A stretch of 64,000 nucleotides of DNA. It comes from Phytoactinopolyspora halotolerans (GTDB taxonomy: Bacteria > Actinomycetota > Actinomycetes > Jiangellales > Jiangellaceae). This document shows positions 16,569 to 24,675 of the stretch, one piece after another. The stretch lies in the NCBI RefSeq assembly GCF_010550675.1, contig NZ_JAAGOA010000003.1, forward strand, positions 124,001-188,000. Reading direction: 5' to 3'. The stretch's first letter is position 1. Each line of letters begins with the position of its first letter. The position numbers and the translations under genes are program-made. The notes under the pieces were generated by a model that saw only the letters and a list, made by a program, of their open reading frames with translations, was not told the origin of the DNA and did not search any database.

Positions 16569-18436
16569 GGCTGTCTCCTTCGGGTCTGACAGCGATAGGC
16601 GTCCACCTCTTCGGACGGGACCGCGCGCGACGGCTTGCAGACGATCTCGCGGACGACGTCGGGCGCGATCTTCGCCACCCTGTCCTCGGTCAGCAGGCCG
16701 TTCTTCTCCTGCTGGGTGTCGGTGAGCTGGGTGTAACAGAAGCCGGCCAGCTCAGGTGAGTCGACGATGGCGGTCACGAGCTCATCGAACCGCTCGGTGA
16801 GCTGATCGATCGTCTCGACGGTGCTGTATCCCGCCCAGGTGCCGTCCAGCTCATGGGTGAAGGCGAGCCCGCCGAATTCGGTGATCATGACCGGCTGGCC
16901 GGCGCGTTCGTCGCCCAGCAACATGACCGACCGCCGCCCCGGACCGACGCCGTGCAGGGTGCGATCCAGGGCCTGCGGGGTGTGATAGCGCCGCCGTATG
17001 CTCTCGCCGCTAGGCGTGTAGTCATGGACGCTCCAGATGTCGCTGACGGTGTGTTCCCAGCCGTCGTTGGAGATGACCGGCCGGGTGGGGTCCAGCGCCT
17101 TCGTGACGTGATAGAGCGAGGTGGCGAAGTCACGCTGCTGCCGCGACGTCGCGATCGTGGGGACGCCCCAGCTCTCGTTGAGCGGGACCCATGCGACGAC
17201 GCACGGATGGCTGCGGTCGCGCTCCACCGCCTCCATCCATTCGTCGATCGTCCTGGTCACCGCCTTCGGCGAGAACCCGAACGCGGCCGGGAACTCTCCC
17301 CACACGACGAGACCGAGCCGGTCGCACCAGTAGAGAAACCTCGGGTCCTCGATCTTCTGGTGGATCCGCGCCCCGTTGAAGCCCAGCTCCTTGATCAGTT
17401 CGACCTCGCGCCGCAGCGCTTCGGCACTCGGCGCGGCGAGGTGCGACTCCGGCCAGAACCCCTGCTCGAGGACCATGCGCAGGTAGTACGGCTGACCGTT
17501 GAGCAGGAAGATGCCGTCGCGGTAGCCGGCGCTACGCAACCCGAAGTAGCTGTCCACGCGATCCAGCCGATCGCCGTCCGGCGGGTCGCTGCCCTCGATG
17601 GTGATCTCGGCGTCGAACAGCGTCGGCGACTCGGGGGACCATCGCACCCCGGCCCCGCCGAGCGCGTCGGTCGACAGCGTCACCCGCACCTGGGCTCCGG
17701 CCGCCTGGACCGCGTGCGTGACGACGTCCGCGCCGTCGCGGCTCACCCGCACGCACACGGACCACGTCGTCGCCGGGGCTTCGGAGAGCTCGAGGTCGAG
17801 ATGCACCTGCCCGGCCTCGAGGTCGGTCGTCCAATGCATGCCCCGGATGTGCGTCTCGGCCACCGTCTCCATCCATACCGGCTGCCAGATGCCGGTCGTG
17901 CGGTCGTAGAAGATCCCGCGTGGCTCTTCGGCCGTCACCTGCTTGCCGCGCGGCTGGTGGACGTCGGTCGGCTGGTCCTCCGCTCGCACGACGACGAGCT
18001 GCGATCCCTGGTCGGTCCGCAACGCCGGCGTGATGTCGACGCTGAACGGCGTGTGCCCGCCGGTGTGCTCGGCGAGGCGCTCCCCATTGACCCACACCGT
18101 CGCCTGGTAGTCGACCGCCCCGAAGTGCAGCAAGGTGCGTTGTCCCGACGTGACCGGCGGAACCGGAACGTCGCGGGCGTACCACACCACTGGGTGGAAA
18201 GTGGTGTCGTTGATCTCCGAAAGCTTGGACTCCGGCGGGTACGGCACCTGGATGGAGGCGTTGAACTGGCCCTTGTCGAACCACCTCTGCTCGACGCCGA
18301 GGTCGTCGTCGTCGAAGGCGAACCGCCACGTCCCGCACAGATCGTGCCACTGATCGCGCCGGAACTGGGGGCGTGGATGCTCGGCCGCTGTAGCTGTGGT
18401 GGCTCGGCGCATTGACTCGGGTTGGTCTGTACTCAC
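16565..18436 (-). CDS. glycoside hydrolase family 2, copy B
   Basis: 623 residues from GTG 18436, which overlaps the stop of the upstream sulfatase (GTGA) and has GAGAGG before it; the frame extends further up but only inside that sulfatase. Domains match copy A: jelly roll with GTWRFAFDD and YPPESKL, immunoglobulin-like domain, TIM barrel with ARIHQKIEDPRFLYWCDR. Catalytic Glu residues lie in NESWG (about 421) and MITEFGG (about 520). No signal peptide, so cytosolic. It shares long blocks with the 4332 enzyme and likewise precedes a CVPAR sulfatase, showing that a GH2-sulfatase module has been duplicated. Confidence 0.9.
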   Translation of the reverse strand: MSTDQPESMRRATTATAAEHPRPQFRRDQWHDLCGTWRFAFDDDDLGVEQRWFDKGQFNASIQVPYPPESKLSEINDTTFHPVVWYARDVPVPPVTSGQRTLLHFGAVDYQATVWVNGERLAEHTGGHTPFSVDITPALRTDQGSQLVVVRAEDQPTDVHQPRGKQVTAEEPRGIFYDRTTGIWQPVWMETVAETHIRGMHWTTDLEAGQVHLDLELSEAPATTWSVCVRVSRDGADVVTHAVQAAGAQVRVTLSTDALGGAGVRWSPESPTLFDAEITIEGSDPPDGDRLDRVDSYFGLRSAGYRDGIFLLNGQPYYLRMVLEQGFWPESHLAAPSAEALRREVELIKELGFNGARIHQKIEDPRFLYWCDRLGLVVWGEFPAAFGFSPKAVTRTIDEWMEAVERDRSHPCVVAWVPLNESWGVPTIATSRQQRDFATSLYHVTKALDPTRPVISNDGWEHTVSDIWSVHDYTPSGESIRRRYHTPQALDRTLHGVGPGRRSVMLLGDERAGQPVMITEFGGLAFTHELDGTWAGYSTVETIDQLTERFDELVTAIVDSPELAGFCYTQLTDTQQEKNGLLTEDRVAKIAPDVVREIVCKPSRAVPSEEVDAYRCQTRRRQP

Positions 18437-19911
18437 CAATCGGCCTCTCGTTCTTGACTGCGGTCTTCCGTTGCGACCAGGACGTCTAGCAGGCGTTCCT
18501 GCAGTGATGTCCGGGTGGCGGCATGGGCGGGGTGATCCCACAGGTTCCTCAGCTCGTGGGGGTCAGCGGACAGGTCGTACAGTTCGCCCGTCCGGCGCCG
18601 GCTCGTCGCCGGGTCGCCGTGATGGACGACGATCTTCCAGCGGTCGTGCCGGAGCATGGTGGTATGGACCGGTGGGTCATAGGGGTGGCTGCTGTTCCGG
18701 TGCTCGCATAGCGCCCAGTCGCGTTGCCAACCGCCGGTGCCGGTGGCCACGGGGAGCAGGCTGTCGCCCTGGTGCGCGCGGCTTGTGGCCAGGCCGGCCG
18801 CCTCGAACAGGGTCGGCGCGATGTCGATCCACTGCACCAGGTCCGCGCACCGCCGGCCGGCGGGGATCGTGCCCGGCCAGCGGATGAGCAGCGGTACCCG
18901 AACGGCCTCCTCGTACATCATCGGGCCCTTGAGCATGAGCTGGTGATCGCCGAGCATCTCTCCGTGGTCACTGGTGAAGATGACGACGGTGTCGTCGGTC
19001 AGACCCTCGTCGTCCAGGGCCTGGAGAATGCGCCCGACCTCGTCGTCGACCAGACTGACCATCGCGTAGTAGGCGGCCTTCGTCTGCTGGAGCTCGTCCG
19101 CGCTGTACTCGGTGAACCCCTTGGCGTGGCCGGCGTAGGACTTCTCCGACGCCTCGGTGTAGATCTCCGGTTTACCGTTCAGCTCTCCGGGGGTGGTGAC
19201 GGGACGGCTGAGAGCGTCGGGGTCGTACCGGTCGAGGTACTCCTTGGGTGCACCGAACCCATGGTGAGGATCGAAGAAGTTCGCGATGAAACAGAACGGT
19301 GCGTCCTTGTCGCGTCCAGATCTCAGATAGTCGATGGTCTCGTTCCCTATCCACCGGCTGTAGTGCGCCTCGGTGGGCATGGCGTCGAAGGTGACCGGCG
19401 AGTCCGGGTCGAGCGCCGCCTGGTAGAGGTCGGGGCGGCTCGCCTTCAGCCAGCGGTGGTAGGCGTTCTCAGACGATCCCTTGTAGGGGTCGTGCGCCCA
19501 GCGGAAGACCCTGAATCCGTCGTCGAGCCGCTGTTCGGTCCGGCCGCTGTGGCATGCCGCAAGGTGCAGCTTGCCGACCAGCCCGCAGTCGTAACCGGCG
19601 TCGGCGAGTTCCCTGGTGAACAGCCGCTCGTGCGCCGGGAGCGCGACGCCGTTGGCCCACTCACCATGGGCGTGGACGTAGCGGCCGGTCATCAGGCTGG
19701 CCCTGGATGGTCCGCAGACCGGGTTCTGGACGTAGCAGTTCTCGAACAGCACGCCGTCGCCGGCCAGGCGGTCCAGGTGGGGTGTATGGATCTCGGGGTT
19801 GTCGTAGGCCGCGAGCGCGCTGAACCGCTGCTGGTCGGTGCAGATCAGCAGAATGTTGGGCCGCGTCGTGCGTGCCGTCGTCGCCGGATCGGTTCCTGCT
19901 GTATCGGTCAT
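18433..19911 (-). CDS. sulfatase, copy E
   Basis: 492 residues from ATG 19911, which overlaps the permease stop (ATGA); the frame is open much further upstream but that part lies inside the permease. Metal strand NILLICTDQQRFSAL, activation motif C-G-P-S-R (Cys66), then ASLMTGRYVHAHGEW. Second metal segment IFTSDHGEMLGDHQLMLKG. No signal peptide. Sequence near the motif separates it from copies A and B, suggesting a distinct sulfate position. Its place between the permeases and GH2 copy B ties import directly to desulfation. Confidence 0.93.
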   Translation of the reverse strand: MTDTAGTDPATTARTTRPNILLICTDQQRFSALAAYDNPEIHTPHLDRLAGDGVLFENCYVQNPVCGPSRASLMTGRYVHAHGEWANGVALPAHERLFTRELADAGYDCGLVGKLHLAACHSGRTEQRLDDGFRVFRWAHDPYKGSSENAYHRWLKASRPDLYQAALDPDSPVTFDAMPTEAHYSRWIGNETIDYLRSGRDKDAPFCFIANFFDPHHGFGAPKEYLDRYDPDALSRPVTTPGELNGKPEIYTEASEKSYAGHAKGFTEYSADELQQTKAAYYAMVSLVDDEVGRILQALDDEGLTDDTVVIFTSDHGEMLGDHQLMLKGPMMYEEAVRVPLLIRWPGTIPAGRRCADLVQWIDIAPTLFEAAGLATSRAHQGDSLLPVATGTGGWQRDWALCEHRNSSHPYDPPVHTTMLRHDRWKIVVHHGDPATSRRRTGELYDLSADPHELRNLWDHPAHAATRTSLQERLLDVLVATEDRSQEREADW

Positions 19912-20840
19912 TGCTTGATCGCCCCCGCGAATCCCTTGACGAAGTGACGCTGGAGTAGAACGAAGAGGATGATCAGCGGAATCAGCGAGATCGTGGCCGC
20001 CGCCGCCATGCCGCCCCAGTCGGTGGTGTTCTCCGAGACGAACGCCCGCATTCCGACGCTCAGCGTCCGCAGTTCCGGTCGCGACAGCGAGAACACCAGC
20101 GGAATGAAGAAGTTGTTCCACGTCGCCAGGAACGTCATCAACGTGACGGTCGCCGTGATCGGCATGGCCAGTGGCAGCATGATGCGGAAGAAGATCGTGA
20201 AGAACCCGGCGCCGTCGACGACGGCGGACTCTTCGAGCTCCTTCGGAATCCCGCGGAAGTAGCCGGCGTAGAGCAGGATGGCGGCGACGTTCCCACCGCC
20301 GGACATGGCGATGATCATGCCGGTGAGCGAGTTGAGCAGGCCGAGCTGCTGGGAGATCTCGACGACGGGAATGATCGTGTACCCGGTCGGGACGAAGAAC
20401 GTCGCGATCAGGATGACCATGACCAGTTTCTTTCCGGCGAACCCATACCTGCCGATCACGTAGCCGGCCATCGCGCATCTCGCCACGACCAGCAGGACGG
20501 TGACCGATGTGACGATGATCGTGTTCCACGTGTAGGTGGAGAAGTTCGCCTCGTTCCAGGCTCGGGAGTAGTTCTCCCATTCGGCGGCCTCGGGGATCAG
20601 TGACAACCCCGCCCCGAAGATCTCCAGCTGGTTCTTCAGCGAGGCGGAGACCATCCAGAGGAATGGGTAGATCCACAGGAACGCTCCGCCGAGCAACAGT
20701 GCCGCCGCGAACCACCATGGCAGCCTTCGTGCGAACCAGCCGCCCGAGTACTTGTTGCTCTCCGCTCGTCGCGGACGGCGAGCGCGAGGCGCGTCGGCAT
20801 CCGGCTCCGACGCGACGTCCGGCGTCGTGGGGATGGTCAT
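19908..20840 (-). CDS. sugar ABC transporter permease, MalG type
   Basis: 310 residues from ATG 20840, overlapping the stop of the preceding permease (ATGA). After a charged N-terminal tail rich in RRPRR it has six predicted membrane segments, beginning FAAALLLGGAFLWIYPFLW. The binding-protein-dependent permease signature EESAVVDGAGFFTIFFRIML contains the EAA loop that docks the ATPase. The C-terminus, HFVKGFAGAIKQ, is typical of MalG/carbohydrate permeases (the ...GLT/AGAVKG ending). No ATPase gene is present in the locus. Confidence 0.94.
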   Translation of the reverse strand: MTIPTTPDVASEPDADAPRARRPRRAESNKYSGGWFARRLPWWFAAALLLGGAFLWIYPFLWMVSASLKNQLEIFGAGLSLIPEAAEWENYSRAWNEANFSTYTWNTIIVTSVTVLLVVARCAMAGYVIGRYGFAGKKLVMVILIATFFVPTGYTIIPVVEISQQLGLLNSLTGMIIAMSGGGNVAAILLYAGYFRGIPKELEESAVVDGAGFFTIFFRIMLPLAMPITATVTLMTFLATWNNFFIPLVFSLSRPELRTLSVGMRAFVSENTTDWGGMAAAATISLIPLIILFVLLQRHFVKGFAGAIKQ

Positions 20841-21802
20841 TGCGCAGCCCTCGCTTTCTGGACGGCTCGTACGCCATACAGCTGGAACAGCCCCACGATG
20901 CAGACGAACAGGCCGAAGATCACGGCCGCGGCCGAGGCGTAGCCGAGCTGCGGGATGGTCGCGGAGAACGCCCAGCGGTAGATGTAGATCTCGACGACCT
21001 CGGTGGCGTAGTACGGGCCGCCATTCGTGAGTGTCAGCATGAGATCGAACACCTTGAGCGCCGCTTCGAATGACAGCAGCGTGATGATGATCATGAAAGG
21101 CTTCAGCAGCGGGATCGTGATCCGCCGGAGCAGATGCCAGGCACCGGCGCCGTCGATCCTCGCGGCCTCGTAGACCTCGTCGGGAATCGTCTGCAGCGCG
21201 GCGAGCCAGTAGATCATCGTGATGCCGAACCACTTCCAGACGTAGATCCCGGCCGCGGTCCAGAGGGCGGTCGATGAGTCACCGAGGAAGTTGATGCCGC
21301 CGTCGGACAGCCCGAGGGTGACGAGCAGCTGGTTGATCGGGCCACTGGCGGGATCGAAGACGAACTGCATCACGACGCCGATGATCGCCGCCGTCGTCAC
21401 GACCGGCAGGAAGTAGACCGTGCGGAAGAACGTCGAGAACGGCAGCTTCGGCGAGTTCAGTAACAGGGCGAGCAGCAGCGTCAGGATGACCTTCAGCGGA
21501 ACCACGACCAGCATGAACAAGATCGTGATCTTGAAGGAGTTCCAGAATAGATCGTCCGCCAGCACGTCCTTGTAGTTCTGGACGCCTACCCAGGTCTTCT
21601 CGGCCTCGAACCCGTTCCATTCGACGAACGAGTACCAGTAACTGGCGATGATCGGATAGACGGTGTAGGCGCCGTACAGCAGCACCGTCGGCGTCAATAA
21701 GAGCCAGATCCACAGCTGCTGCCGACCGAAGCGCTGCTTGCGATTGCGCTTGGTCACATCCGGCGGACGCGCCTCCTGACGACCTCCCAGAGTGAGAGCC
21801 AT
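20837..21802 (-). CDS. sugar ABC transporter permease, MalF type
   Basis: 321 residues from ATG 21802, placed 10 nt after GGAGG; the upstream TTG at 21811 would sit directly on that site. Six membrane segments are predicted, starting LWIWLLLTPTVLLYGAYTVY. The EAA-type loop reads VYEAARIDGAGAWHLLRRIT, followed by IPLLKPFMIII. It forms the translocation channel with the MalG-type partner and is the first gene of the seven-gene minus-strand operon. A palindromic operator sits about 57 bp upstream. Confidence 0.94.
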   Translation of the reverse strand: MALTLGGRQEARPPDVTKRNRKQRFGRQQLWIWLLLTPTVLLYGAYTVYPIIASYWYSFVEWNGFEAEKTWVGVQNYKDVLADDLFWNSFKITILFMLVVVPLKVILTLLLALLLNSPKLPFSTFFRTVYFLPVVTTAAIIGVVMQFVFDPASGPINQLLVTLGLSDGGINFLGDSSTALWTAAGIYVWKWFGITMIYWLAALQTIPDEVYEAARIDGAGAWHLLRRITIPLLKPFMIIITLLSFEAALKVFDLMLTLTNGGPYYATEVVEIYIYRWAFSATIPQLGYASAAAVIFGLFVCIVGLFQLYGVRAVQKARAAQ

Positions 21803-21858
21803 CGGGCGCAAACCTCCAATCTCGGGTCAACCCCGTCGTTGGCCTGCCTCGTAGTATT

Positions 21859-21882
21859 ACGTTGTACACAGCGTTGTACAAC
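21859..21882. promoter_or_regulatory. LacI-family operator(s) ahead of permease operon
   Basis: ACGTTGTACACAGCGT (21859-21874) has 7-bp arms with one mismatch, and the perfect 10-bp palindrome GTTGTACAAC (21873-21882) overlaps its end. It lies 57-80 bp upstream of the permease operon start. Confidence 0.72.
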
Positions 21883-22013
21883 CCTCAGGAGGCGAGAACT
21901 TCCGCCGCCCCAGGTCACCTCCATGCCACGGCGTGACCCGATCTCGATCGGTCATGATCACGCGCATCGTCCCCTTGACGGGCTGGGTGGTGGCCCTTAA
22001 CGTTAAGCCAATT

Positions 22014-22043
22014 CAACGTTGTATTCAACGTTGAACAACGACG
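22014..22043. promoter_or_regulatory. LacI-family operator cluster ahead of binding protein 3
   Basis: The self-complementary 8-mer CAACGTTG occurs at 22014 and 22026, with a partial third copy at 22036. The first two form the operator-like ACGTTGTATTCAACGT (22016-22031). It lies 31-60 bp before the ATG at 22074. A separate TTAACGTTAA palindrome lies just upstream. Confidence 0.7.
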
Positions 22044-22073
22044 TAATCAAACGGTCTACCAACGGAGGCAGCT

Positions 22074-23516
22074 ATGGGCGGCACACTGAGTCGTCGTAGG
22101 TTCCTGGGGGTGTCCGGAGCGCTGGCGCTCGGTGCTGGCCTGGGCGGATGTGGCGGAGGTGATGAAGGTAGCAGCGGCGGAGGCGGCGGTGCGCTGACAT
22201 GGTGGGACCATCAGGTCCAGCTCGAGTCGGCGAAGAAGCGCATCTTCGAAGAGTTCGCCGCGGACCCCGGCGGCATGAAAGTCGACTATCTGTTGGCCAA
22301 TCCGGAGAAGATGGGCCAGCAGCTACAGATCGCGAAGCAGACCGGCGACCTGCCCGACATCCATTCCAACGCCGGCCTGGGGCCGATCCCGCCGCCACAG
22401 CTGATCAGTGAAGGGTGGATCGCCCCGCTCGACCTGAGCGACGAGGCTAAGACGTACCTCGAGGGCAAGGTCATCGACGGACTCCACGTGTTCGACGGGA
22501 AGATCTATTCGTTCCCGATATTCAACTTCCGTGTGTATCCGACGGTGAACTGGTTCAACCGGACGCTCGTCGAGCAGGCGGGCCTTGATCCCGACGCTCC
22601 GCCGACGTCGTACGACGAGTTCCGTGCCGCCGCCAAGGCGGTTCAGGACAACACCGACGCTGCAGGGTGGACATGGAACGTCGGCATGCCGATTCGGACC
22701 AGCGACCAGATCCATTATCTCGCCCAGGCGGCGGGGTTCGAAGGATTCAACGGCCGGCTCTTCCGTACCGGCGAAGTCGCATTCGACTCCGAGCCGTACC
22801 TGAATGCCATCGAGTTCTTGCTCTCGCTCAAGCAGGACGGCCTGATGTCACCTGGTGCGGAGTCGTGGGTGGACACCGACGCACGGGGCCGTTGGGCGTC
22901 CGGGGCCGCCGGATACTACTTCGACGGGCCGTGGTGCCCCGGAGTGATACTCCCGCAGAGCCCGGAGTTCGGCGAGTCACTTGGGGCCGGTCCCATTCTG
23001 ACCCCGGAACCGGACATGCCGGTGCGTACGTACCACAACCCGCAGCCCGGAGAGTATTGGCTGACACCGGATATCCAGTATGCCGCCGAAGCGAACCAGC
23101 TCCTCAGCGACTACTTCGCCACCCCGGACTATTCACTCGACGTCGCGAACACGATGTCGCAGCCGCCCATCGTCCTCGATGCGGTCGCAGAGTCCGACGC
23201 ACACCCGGAGTACAAGAAGCTCATCGAGATGTACGCCGAGCAGGTGTTCCTCGCGCCCTACCCGATCGCGCGGAACCTCGAGATCACGAAGGTCCAGCAA
23301 GAGGAGAAGCAGGTCAATCCGGACATCGGCACAATCATCCAAGGTGCCTTCACCGGTGACGTCGACGACCTGGCGGGCGCCCTCAAGAAGCTGTCGGATG
23401 ACACGATGGCCGAGTGGGAGCGTTCGGTCAAGGCGGCCCAAGACAAGGGCGCCGAAGTCGATCTCGACGACTGGGCGTTTCCGGACTGGCGGCCGGGTGC
23501 GGACTATGGAGTCTAG
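22074..23516 (+). CDS. ABC transporter substrate-binding lipoprotein 3 (carbohydrate type)
   Basis: 480 residues from ATG 22074 behind GGAGG. Signal SRRRFLGVSGALALG is followed by the lipobox LGGC (Cys26). The mature protein begins ALTWWDHQVQLE and ends AFPDWRPGADYGV, as in the two other binding proteins. Internal landmarks include LPDIHSNAGLG, IYSFPIFNF, YDEFRAAAKAVQ and GAAGYYFDGPW. It is transcribed alone, divergently from the permease operon, with its own operator cluster. It may be the main high-expression receptor, the other two being variants, but this is inference from layout only. Confidence 0.93.
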   Translation: MGGTLSRRRFLGVSGALALGAGLGGCGGGDEGSSGGGGGALTWWDHQVQLESAKKRIFEEFAADPGGMKVDYLLANPEKMGQQLQIAKQTGDLPDIHSNAGLGPIPPPQLISEGWIAPLDLSDEAKTYLEGKVIDGLHVFDGKIYSFPIFNFRVYPTVNWFNRTLVEQAGLDPDAPPTSYDEFRAAAKAVQDNTDAAGWTWNVGMPIRTSDQIHYLAQAAGFEGFNGRLFRTGEVAFDSEPYLNAIEFLLSLKQDGLMSPGAESWVDTDARGRWASGAAGYYFDGPWCPGVILPQSPEFGESLGAGPILTPEPDMPVRTYHNPQPGEYWLTPDIQYAAEANQLLSDYFATPDYSLDVANTMSQPPIVLDAVAESDAHPEYKKLIEMYAEQVFLAPYPIARNLEITKVQQEEKQVNPDIGTIIQGAFTGDVDDLAGALKKLSDDTMAEWERSVKAAQDKGAEVDLDDWAFPDWRPGADYGV

Positions 23517-23531
23517 CCACGCCACGGATCG

Positions 23532-23547
23532 ACGTTGAGTACAACGC
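23532..23547. promoter_or_regulatory. LacI-family operator ahead of second regulator
   Basis: ACGTTGAGTACAACGC resembles the operators elsewhere in the locus with arm mismatches. It lies 51 bp before the lacI-type start at 23599, consistent with autoregulation. Confidence 0.6.
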
Positions 23548-23598
23548 TGTGAGACGCCTGTGGTCACGTAAGATACGCAGGTATCGCTGGGAGGGGCT

Positions 23599-24624
23599 GT
23601 GACAGTCAGGCTCAAGGACGTGGCCGAGCAGGCGGGTGTGTCGATCAAGACCGTCTCGAACGTGGTGCATGGCCACATCCACGTCACCGATGAGACTCGG
23701 CTGAAGGTTCAGAAGGCGATCGACGAGCTCGGCTACCGTCCCAACCTGTCGGCCCGCAGCCTGCGGACGGGGCGGACCAACATCATCGCCCTGGCGGTCC
23801 CGCGGCTCAGCGAGCCCTATTTCGCCGAGCTCGCCGACCAAGTGGTGCATGCCGCCGACCGGCACGGGTACACCGTGCTGGTCGACCACACCGAGGGGCA
23901 ACGCGACCGCGAGAGCGCCGTCGTCTCCGGCATCCAGCCGCAGTTCATCGACGGGATACTTTTCAGCCCGCTTGCGCTGGAAACGGCCGATCTCGAGGCG
24001 GCGCCGGCGGAGGTGCCGTTCGTCCTGCTGGGTGAGCATGTCGCCGCGACAGGTCGCGCCGACCACGTGTCGATCGACAACGTAGCGGCCGCCCGTGCGG
24101 CGACGGACCACCTCATCGCGCTGGGACGTCGTCGGATCGCGGTGATCGGGGCGCGGCGCGCACGACGGGCGCGCACGGTGGCTCCCCGGGTGAAAGGGTT
24201 CCGGCAGGCGCACCGCGAGGCGGGTCTCACGGTCGATTCTCGCCTGCTGATCCCCACGGAGCGGCTCGACCGGCCCAACGGGGCCCAGGCGATGGGCCAC
24301 CTTCTCGACCTGGATGAGCCACCGGATGCGGTCTTCTGCGTCACCGACATGCTTGCGGTCGGAGCGCTGCGGACACTGGCCGATCGTGGTGTGGCGGTGC
24401 CGGACGACGTCGCGGTCGTCGGCTTCGACGGCATCGCCGACGGTCTGTACTGCGTGCCCCGGCTGACGACGATCGCACCCGACAAGGAGCAGCTGGCGAC
24501 CACCGCGATCGACGCCCTGATGCAGCGCATCACGACAAGACGCGACGAGGCACCACGGGAGTTGCACGTCGACTTCGATCTGATGGTCCGGGAGAGCACC
24601 GCGGGTCGCGCCGCCGCGTCGTGA
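23599..24624 (+). CDS. LacI-family transcriptional regulator 2
   Basis: 341 residues from GTG 23599 behind GGGAGGGG. Helix-turn-helix RLKDVAEQAGVSIKTVSNVV, hinge YRPNLSARSLRTGRTNIIAL, then the sugar-binding effector domain with DDVAVVGFDGIADGL near residue 275. The recognition helix is the same as in the 7777 regulator; the effector domains differ, so the two may respond to different sugars while sharing operators. An operator lies just upstream. It follows binding protein 3 after 82 bp. The stop codon lies within a hairpin shared with the convergent galK. Confidence 0.93.
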   Translation: MTVRLKDVAEQAGVSIKTVSNVVHGHIHVTDETRLKVQKAIDELGYRPNLSARSLRTGRTNIIALAVPRLSEPYFAELADQVVHAADRHGYTVLVDHTEGQRDRESAVVSGIQPQFIDGILFSPLALETADLEAAPAEVPFVLLGEHVAATGRADHVSIDNVAAARAATDHLIALGRRRIAVIGARRARRARTVAPRVKGFRQAHREAGLTVDSRLLIPTERLDRPNGAQAMGHLLDLDEPPDAVFCVTDMLAVGALRTLADRGVAVPDDVAVVGFDGIADGLYCVPRLTTIAPDKEQLATTAIDALMQRITTRRDEAPRELHVDFDLMVRESTAGRAAAS

Positions 24625-24675
24625 TCATCGGCCGCCGATCCTGCTGTGCGCCGGCCGACGGTTGATGATCACGGA
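24621..24675. terminator. bidirectional terminator hairpin / right-border palindrome
   Basis: GTGATCATC (24621-24629) pairs with GATGATCAC (24664-24672), with inner GGCCG/CGGCC pairing. It contains the stop codons of both convergent genes (lacI-type and galK). Its sequence resembles the element at 4189-4243. Confidence 0.75.

Noticed and set aside
16853-18415. 520-residue plus-strand frame opposite GH2 copy B
   Set aside because: Antisense to a gene with intact GH2 catalytic motifs; no start signal.
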